From NCBI GenBank assembly GCA_011526095.1, contig WYBA01000141.1, forward strand, positions 1-37,698: DNA of 37,698 nucleotides, in the 5' to 3' direction. Under the pieces are notes generated by a model. It did not search any database. It was given only the letters and a program-made list of their open reading frames with translations, and was not told the DNA's origin. The DNA is from Myxococcales bacterium (lineage in GTDB: Bacteria; Myxococcota_A; Polyangia; Haliangiales; Haliangiaceae). Positions 33,087 through 37,698 of the stretch are shown piece by piece (within the stretch, counting starts at the first letter, position 1; every line of letters starts with the position of its first letter). A program made the translations under genes and the position numbers.

Positions 33087-33788
33087 ATGCAGTCTCGCCT
33101 GATCGCGATCACGTCCACCTCGCTCCTCGCCGCCGCCTGCGGCCCCAAGGGCGGCACGACCACGACCGACACCACCACCACCACGGGCGACACCGGTGGC
33201 GCGCCCGCGGCGTTCCCGGCGTACAAGGACCTCCGGCTGTTCCAGCAGGGCGCGCAGTGGACGTTCTCCGCCGAGCGCACGGACAGCCACTTCGACTCGG
33301 AGGACCCGGCCGCCGACGCCAACGGGATGGTGGTCGCGAAGTCGAACGCCCTCGTGCTGTGCCAGGTGACGCTCGTGGAGCCGTTCGCGCAGGGCGTGCT
33401 GTCCATGATCGAGTGCGACGGCGAGCTCGCGGCGGGGATCACGGATCCGCTGGCCGGCGCGTGGGCCGCGACCGACGCCGGGCTGTGGCGGATCCCGATC
33501 GACATGCTCGCGGGCGGCGAGGTCCCGGAGCTCGACCCCGAGTGGCTGTTCCTCCCGACGGCCCCGGCGGCCGATCACAAGGAGACCGTCCTCGATCCCG
33601 AGGTCGACCACCGGATGGTCCGCGACGTGAAGCAGGACGGCGACGCGTGGTGCGTCGAGGAGAGCTGGGCGGCCGGCGACGGCGCGTGGCGCACGCTGTG
33701 CATCGACGCGGCGGGCCCTCTGCGCGGCAACGGCGGGTGGACCGGCGGCATGGAGCAGGAGGTCGTGTTCGTCCGGACCGAGCAGTGA
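33087..33788 (+). CDS. Putative lipoprotein with Thr-rich linker
   Basis: The 233-residue protein has a lipoprotein signal (LLAAAC, Cys18) followed by a Gly/Thr linker (GGTTTTDTTTTTGDTGG) that resembles O-glycosylated or flexible spacers. The folded domain starts near residue 46 (YKDLRLFQQGAQWTFSAERT) and looks beta-rich, with Cys in LVLCQVTLV, SMIECDGEL, DAWCVEESW and RTLCIDA that could form two disulfides. I recognise no family. The ATG at 33087 has GGGAG six bases upstream; TATCCT at 33052-33057 may be its -10. Its stop overlaps a possible GTG start of mutY (GTGA). Confidence 0.8.
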   Translation: MQSRLIAITSTSLLAAACGPKGGTTTTDTTTTTGDTGGAPAAFPAYKDLRLFQQGAQWTFSAERTDSHFDSEDPAADANGMVVAKSNALVLCQVTLVEPFAQGVLSMIECDGELAAGITDPLAGAWAATDAGLWRIPIDMLAGGEVPELDPEWLFLPTAPAADHKETVLDPEVDHRMVRDVKQDGDAWCVEESWAAGDGAWRTLCIDAAGPLRGNGGWTGGMEQEVVFVRTEQ

Positions 33789-35074
33789 CGCGCGGTCGGC
33801 GCGCCGTGACGCCGCCGGCGGCCGCGCCGGCGCCCGGCGCGCTCGCCGCCGCGATCGTCGCGCACTACCGCCGCGTCCGGCGCGAGCTGCCGTGGCGCGC
33901 CACCCGCGATCCGTACGCGATCTGGGTGTCCGAGGTGATGCTGCAGCAGACGCGCGTCGCGACCGTGATCCCGTACTGGGAGCGGTGGATGGCGCGGTTC
34001 CCCGACGTCCGCGCGCTCGCCGCCGCGCCGCTCGACGACGTGCTCGCGGCGTGGGCCGGGCTCGGCTACTACTCGCGCGCGCGCAACCTCCACCGCGGCG
34101 CCCAGCGCGTCGCCGAGGGAGGCGGCGCGCTGCCCGGCGACGCCGCGGGCCTGCGCGCCGTGCCCGGGATCGGGCCGTACACCGCCGGCGCGATCGCGTC
34201 GATCGCGTACGGCGAGCGCGCGCCGCTGGTCGACGGCAACGTCGCGCGGGTGCTGGCGCGTATCTTCGCGGTCGAGCACGACGTCAAGAGCTCGATCGGC
34301 CAGCGCACGCTGTGGCAGCTCGCCGGCACCCTCATGGACGCCCTGCCCCGCGACGCCGCGCCCGGCGACCTCAACCAGGGGCTGATGGAGCTCGGCGCCA
34401 CGGTGTGCACGCCGCGCGCGCCCGCCTGCATCGGCTGCCCGGCGGCCTCGGCGTGCGCCGCGCACCGCGACGACCGCACCGACGCGCTGCCGACGATGCC
34501 GGCGCGCAGGCGCGCCGACGAGCTGCCGGTGCTGGCGCAGATCGCGCTGTGGGTCGCGCGCGGCGACGAGGTGCTGCTGGCGCGGCGCCGGCCCGACGGC
34601 CTGTACGGCGGGCTGTGGGAGCTGCCGGCCGGCGCCACGCTCGCGGCGGCGCGCCGCGCACTCGGCGCCGGCGCCGCGGCGACGCCCGGCGAGCCGCTGT
34701 TCACCGAGGAGCAGCAGCTCACCCACCGCCGCGTCCGCGTCGACGTCGTCGCGGCGCGAGTCGCGGCCCGCGCCCGCCTTGTCGCCCCCGGGGATCCGGG
34801 GTACGACGCCCTCGCCTGGCACCGCACCGCCGACGCCGTCGGCGGGACGCTCGGGGTGTCCAGCCTCACCGCGGCGATCCTCCGCCGCCTCACCGACGAG
34901 AACGCCCCATGGAGCTCAACCCCCAGGCCATCGCCCTCTTCACCGAGGGCTACCAGAAGATCATCGACGGCCTCGCCACGCTCGGCTACGACGTCGACGA
35001 CGACAACTTCCGCGAGACCGCGGCGCGCGCGGCGAAGGGGTTCCACGAGCTCGTCCACGACCACCGCCAGGTGA
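33785..35074 (+). CDS. mutY: Adenine DNA glycosylase MutY with extra C-terminal reading frame
   Basis: MutY removes adenine mispaired with 8-oxoguanine. The HhH-GPD domain is intact: catalytic E50 in WVSEVMLQQTRVAT, the helix-hairpin-helix VPGIGPYTAGAI, and D150 in VDGNVARVLAR. The [4Fe-4S] cluster ligands C208-x6-C215-x2-C218-x5-C224 follow. A NUDIX-like domain (QIALWVARGDEVLLARRRPDGLYGGLWELP) recognises 8-oxoG. Conserved sequence stops near residue 375; the frame then runs about 55 further residues, Ser/Thr/Arg-rich, over the 5' end of folE before reaching a stop. The GTG at 33785 overlaps the preceding stop; a second GTG at 33806 is also possible. The catalytic core is certain; the C-terminus is not. 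Confidence 0.93.
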   Translation: MTRGRRAVTPPAAAPAPGALAAAIVAHYRRVRRELPWRATRDPYAIWVSEVMLQQTRVATVIPYWERWMARFPDVRALAAAPLDDVLAAWAGLGYYSRARNLHRGAQRVAEGGGALPGDAAGLRAVPGIGPYTAGAIASIAYGERAPLVDGNVARVLARIFAVEHDVKSSIGQRTLWQLAGTLMDALPRDAAPGDLNQGLMELGATVCTPRAPACIGCPAASACAAHRDDRTDALPTMPARRRADELPVLAQIALWVARGDEVLLARRRPDGLYGGLWELPAGATLAAARRALGAGAAATPGEPLFTEEQQLTHRRVRVDVVAARVAARARLVAPGDPGYDALAWHRTADAVGGTLGVSSLTAAILRRLTDENAPWSSTPRPSPSSPRATRRSSTASPRSATTSTTTTSARPRRARRRGSTSSSTTTAR

Positions 35075-35511
35075 GCGGCGAGATCGACGCGCTGCTGGCG
35101 CGGACGTTCCCCGCCAAGTACGGCGAGATGGTGATCAGCAAGGGCAACACCGCGTTCGGCGTGTGCCCCCACCACCTGCTGCCGGTCGTCTACCGGATCT
35201 CGCTGGCGTACATCCCGACGCGCAAGGTCCTCGGCCTGTCGAAGCTGTCGCGCCTGGCCCGGCTGATGGCGCGCGGCCCGCGGCTGCAGGAGGACCTCAC
35301 CCACGAGCTCGCGGCGCTGCTGCACGAGAACCTCGACAGCCAGGGCTCGGCCGTCTACGTCGAGGGCCTGCACATGTGCATGGCCGCGCGCGGCGTCGGC
35401 GCCCACGAGGCGCGGCTGATCACCAGCGCGGTGCGCGGCGTGTTCCTCGAGCTGGCGACGCGCGAGGAGTTCATCAAGCTCGTGACGGCCGACCAGGGCC
35501 GGCTGCTGTAG
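34909..35511 (+). CDS. folE: GTP cyclohydrolase I FolE
   Basis: The 200-residue enzyme converts GTP to dihydroneopterin triphosphate, the first step of folate and pterin synthesis. Zinc ligands are C86 and H89 (FGVCPHHLLPVV) and C157 (LHMCMAARGV). Substrate-binding segments LGLSKLSRLARLMARGP and LQEDLT (catalytic Glu) are present. The usual CEHH is CPHH here. ATG at 34909 gives a full-length N-terminus whose codons have consistent G/C third positions, so it is the true start although it lies 166 bp inside the open end of the mutY frame. Automatic callers that limit overlaps might truncate this gene. Confidence 0.94.
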   Translation: MELNPQAIALFTEGYQKIIDGLATLGYDVDDDNFRETAARAAKGFHELVHDHRQVSGEIDALLARTFPAKYGEMVISKGNTAFGVCPHHLLPVVYRISLAYIPTRKVLGLSKLSRLARLMARGPRLQEDLTHELAALLHENLDSQGSAVYVEGLHMCMAARGVGAHEARLITSAVRGVFLELATREEFIKLVTADQGRLL

Positions 35512-35529
35512 CGCCCGACGCCGCGCGCG

Positions 35530-36132
35530 CTACGCGGGCCCGGCCCACAGCGAGACCAGCTCGAGCCCGGCGCGGCCGAGCGTGGTCGAGGCTTGCTCGG
35601 CGACCTGCTGCGACAGCTGGAGCCCGACGAGCTCGGCCGCGGTCGCGGCGCGCAGCCGCTCGCGGACCACGCCCTCGAGGATCGCGCCCGCGCCGTCGGC
35701 GACGTCCTGGCGGGTGCGCTCGGCGAAGCTCTCGGTGGCGCGCTTGGCGCCGTCGCCGGTGGTCATCAGCCGCACGGTCGCGAGCACGCGCACCGCGGCG
35801 CGGCCGTCGGCGCACGGCGCGTCGACGTCGAGCCGGACGGCGACCGCGCCGGTGGGCAGGCCCGTCCCGGAGCTCCCCATCAGCCCGAGCACGACGATCG
35901 ACGTCGCGATGAACCCGGCGATCGCCCAGCCGGTGCCCCAGCCCAGGACGATCGCGAGCACGGTGAACGAGCCGGTCAGCACGCCGCCGATCGACGTCGG
36001 CACGACCGACGACCAGTCGACGCGCTTCTTCGGCGCGATCGCCTCGCGCTGCCGCCGCTCGAGCGCCACGACCTCCCGCTCGAGCGCGTCGCGACGGTGG
36101 TGCGCCGCCTGCTCGTCGTCGCGGTAGGACAC
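35530..36132 (-). CDS. Membrane protein with N-terminal coiled coil and SPFH/flotillin-like C-terminal segment
   Basis: The 200-residue protein starts with a charged, probably coiled-coil region (QAAHHRRDALEREVVALERRQREA, shown here in part), then two hydrophobic helices at about residues 45-85 separated by a short turn. The C-terminal 100 residues carry a pattern seen in the second half of SPFH/band-7 domains: charged helix, ILEGVVRERLRAATAAEL, then QVAEQASTTLGRAGLELVSLW. The first half of a normal SPFH domain is reduced to a few strands (AVAVRLDVDAP), so it is a minimal or diverged member; the assignment is by eye. Start is GTG at 36132, 26 bp after the stop of the lipoprotein gene upstream, probably one operon. 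Confidence 0.68.
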   Translation of the reverse strand: MSYRDDEQAAHHRRDALEREVVALERRQREAIAPKKRVDWSSVVPTSIGGVLTGSFTVLAIVLGWGTGWAIAGFIATSIVVLGLMGSSGTGLPTGAVAVRLDVDAPCADGRAAVRVLATVRLMTTGDGAKRATESFAERTRQDVADGAGAILEGVVRERLRAATAAELVGLQLSQQVAEQASTTLGRAGLELVSLWAGPA

Positions 36133-36158
36133 GCCCCGAGCGTACCGCGGCGCGCCGG

Positions 36159-37157
36159 TCAGAGGTCCGGACGCAGCCGGACGTAGGTGACGGCGTCGCC
36201 GAACGTGTGGACCGGCAGCTCGGCGACCAGGACCAGCTCGTCGAGGCCGTAGGCGACCGCGTCGCGGTAGCCCCAGACCTGGACGTAGTGCACGCCGTTG
36301 GTGCCGGACGGCGGCGCCTCGACCAGGTAGGCGCGCCCGCCGGCCGCGGTCGACGCGAGCAGGTCGCGCGTCACCGGCAGGCCGCTGCTGCTGTCGGCGT
36401 AGAACGCGCGCGCCTCGGGCACGAACAGCGGGCAGCTGCCGCTGGCGCCGGGTGCCTGGGCGAGCGTGACGACCGCGCCGCGCACGGGCTGACCGTCGCA
36501 GTCGAGCACGTCGACGATCACCATCGCCGTGCCGGGCTCGTGGGTGACCTCGACGAACGCCGGCAGCGCGGCGAGCACGCCGGTCGCCACGGTCCACGCG
36601 TCGCCCGTCTGGGTCGCGTCGTCGGTGAGGCGCAGATCCGGGTGGTAGACGTCGAGGTAGCCCGCGCCCTGGGTGCGCAGGGTCAGCGCGGTCGGCGTCC
36701 CGGCCGGCAGCGCGACGTCCCACGCGCCGGCGGCGTCGGCGGCGTCGACGGCGAGCGGGGCGACGTCCAGCGCGTCGAACACCTCGACCTGGCCGGCGAC
36801 CGGCTCGAGGCTCATCAGGTCGCGGAGCGCGCCGGAGAGCGCGACCGGGCCGGCCGTGACGCCCGGCGCGGGCGCGGTGCAGCCCTGCGCCGGCGCCGTG
36901 CCGTCCGGGTTCGACAGCACCGCCTGCGGGAAGTCGAAGCACGCCGCGCCGCCGACGTTCAGGCACGCCCACGCCGACGCCGCGTAGCAGGCGTTCGGCC
37001 ACGCATCGACCTGCGGCCACCCCGCGTCGGGCATCGGCCACCCCGCGTCGACGACCGGCACCGTCGGAGGATCGTCGTCCTCGTCGACGTAGAACACACA
37101 GCCGGCGGCGGCGAGGGGGGACAGCGCGGCGAGCACGAGGGCGAGGCGGCGGAGCAT
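36159..37157 (-). CDS. Cys-rich putative lipoprotein
   Basis: The 332-residue protein has a clear lipoprotein signal (SPLAAAGC, Cys20), an Asp/Trp/Pro linker with near-repeats (VDAGWPMPDAGWPQVDAW), then a Cys-containing segment (NACYAASAWACLNVGGAACFDFP) and beta-rich domains (VSLSGxLRD-type: GPVALSGALRDLMSLEPVAGQVEVFDAL; later DCDGQPVRGAVVTLAQA) reminiscent of carboxypeptidase-regulatory-like folds. Layout matches the lipoprotein at 25587-26498 (linker, Cys pairs, then a one-line beta-sandwich motif), so the two may be distant paralogues. ATG at 37157. It is the first gene of a probable two-gene unit with the SPFH-like protein. Function unknown; a surface location is likely. Confidence 0.8.
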   Translation of the reverse strand: MLRRLALVLAALSPLAAAGCVFYVDEDDDPPTVPVVDAGWPMPDAGWPQVDAWPNACYAASAWACLNVGGAACFDFPQAVLSNPDGTAPAQGCTAPAPGVTAGPVALSGALRDLMSLEPVAGQVEVFDALDVAPLAVDAADAAGAWDVALPAGTPTALTLRTQGAGYLDVYHPDLRLTDDATQTGDAWTVATGVLAALPAFVEVTHEPGTAMVIVDVLDCDGQPVRGAVVTLAQAPGASGSCPLFVPEARAFYADSSSGLPVTRDLLASTAAGGRAYLVEAPPSGTNGVHYVQVWGYRDAVAYGLDELVLVAELPVHTFGDAVTYVRLRPDL

Positions 37158-37253
37158 GTGCGCCGACGCTAGCAGCCGCGCCCGCGCGCCGCTGCGGCGC
37201 GCCGCACGCGGCCTGGCAACGAGCGGCGCGCTCGCCTCGCTCGCGCATCCCGA

Positions 37254-37462
37254 CCGTCTCCGTCTCCGTCTCCGTCTCCGCCTCCGTCTCCGCCTCCGTC
37301 TCCGTCTCCGTCTCCGCCTCCGTCTCCGTCTCCGTCTCCGTCTCCGTCTCCGTCTCCGTCTCCGTCTCCGTCTCCGTCTCCATCTCCGTCTCCGTCTCCG
37401 CCTCCATCTCCGTCTCCGTCTCCGCCTCCGTCTCCGTCTCCGTCTCCGTCTCCGTCTCCGTC
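37254..37462. repeat. Hexanucleotide microsatellite (CTCCGT)n
   Basis: About 35 tandem copies of CTCCGT, with occasional CTCCGC or CTCCAT variants, span roughly 209 bp upstream of the lipoprotein gene. Read on the minus strand it gives Asp-Gly or Glu-Thr dipeptide repeats in the open frames, which I take to be artefacts. Such arrays change length by slippage. Confidence 0.92.
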
Positions 37463-37476
37463 GGGGAGCCCCCGCT

Positions 37477-37612
37477 CGTCCTGAGCAGCGCCGAGCGCCA
37501 GCGAGGCGCGTGTCGAAGGACGCTGACAGTCGGCGGTGCCTGCCTCGCGAGCCTCGACTATCAACGTCCTTCGACTGGCGGGCTCGCTGGCGCTCCCCCG
37601 CCGCGCAGGACC
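37477..37612. repeat. Long imperfect inverted repeat (REP-like dispersed element)
   Basis: The left part (37477-37522) begins CGTCCTGAGC and ends TCGAAGGACG. The right part (37565-37612) begins CGTCCTTCGA and ends CAGGAC. TCGAAGGACG (37513-37522) and CGTCCTTCGA (37565-37574) are exact complements, and GAGCGCCAGCGAG pairs with CTCGCTGGCGCTC. GTCCTGAGC...GTCGAAGGAC is a motif found dispersed between genes in many bacterial genomes, so a REP-like element is likely. The spacer is about 42 bp. Confidence 0.65.
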
Positions 37613-37698
37613 GGCGGGTCAGGGACCGCGCGAGACACAGACCGAGCCCACAACACCCCCCTGCACAGGCTCGTGCGCCACCCCGTGGCCCCCCCCCC
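37613..37698. other. Window end with poly-C run
   Basis: No gene or signal is visible in these last 86 bases. The sequence stops in a run of ten C residues, which may reflect an assembly or contig end. Confidence 0.4.

Noticed and set aside
37169..37564. Minus-strand frame encoding an Asp-Gly repeat protein
   Set aside because: Explained by the hexanucleotide microsatellite; all frames of the array are open.

Overview
The window is a very GC-rich chromosomal segment of a Gram-negative bacterium. A Myxococcota/Deltaproteobacteria-type organism, possibly a Kofleriaceae/Haliangium relative, is the best guess. The pointers are a complete alternative complex III operon, a Ser/Thr kinase with the HRDISPSN catalytic loop and a DUF4388-like tail, many small lipoproteins, an FG-GAP surface protein, and almost exclusive G/C at third codon positions. 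This placement is inferred from gene content only. No tRNA, rRNA, CRISPR array, insertion sequence or phage gene was recognised.

Layout. Positions 1-8355 (minus strand) hold the alternative complex III operon actA-actB-actC-actDE-actF plus a cut-off membrane protein; it oxidises quinol and passes electrons to a cytochrome oxidase probably encoded beyond the left edge. After one small orphan gene (8658-9005), positions 9087-13934 (minus) are a complete branched-chain amino acid ABC importer, livK-H-M-G-F, with a readable promoter. kup, a K+ uptake permease, diverges from it at 14056-15999.

Positions 16028-20559 form a signalling patch: a DUF4388-type Ser/Thr kinase, a STAS/RsbR-like protein and a PP2C phosphatase. 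A membrane-anchored protein with carboxypeptidase-regulatory-like beta repeats follows, then an overlapping pair (thioredoxin-like [2Fe-2S] ferredoxin and outer-membrane-type protein), then an overlapping lipoprotein pair (seven-repeat FG-GAP propeller and a Cys-rich lipoprotein). A TerB-like protein and an MFS transporter/lipoprotein pair come next. A convergent gap at 29156-29629 contains a 43-45 bp tandem repeat.

The right third has a kynureninase-like class V PLP enzyme, groES-groEL with a promoter flanked by widely spaced CIRCE-like half-sites and a strong terminator, a Thr-rich lipoprotein, mutY overlapping folE by an unusual 166 bp, an SPFH-like membrane protein and another lipoprotein. 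The window ends in a 6-bp microsatellite, a long imperfect inverted repeat that looks like a dispersed intergenic element, and a poly-C terminus.

Most genes are housekeeping or surface functions packed with 1-4 bp start/stop overlaps, implying translational coupling. The least explained items are the kinase/STAS/phosphatase patch with a hairpin over the kinase ribosome binding site, the ActD-ActE fusion, the split groE operator, the mutY/folE overlap and the two intergenic repeat arrays.
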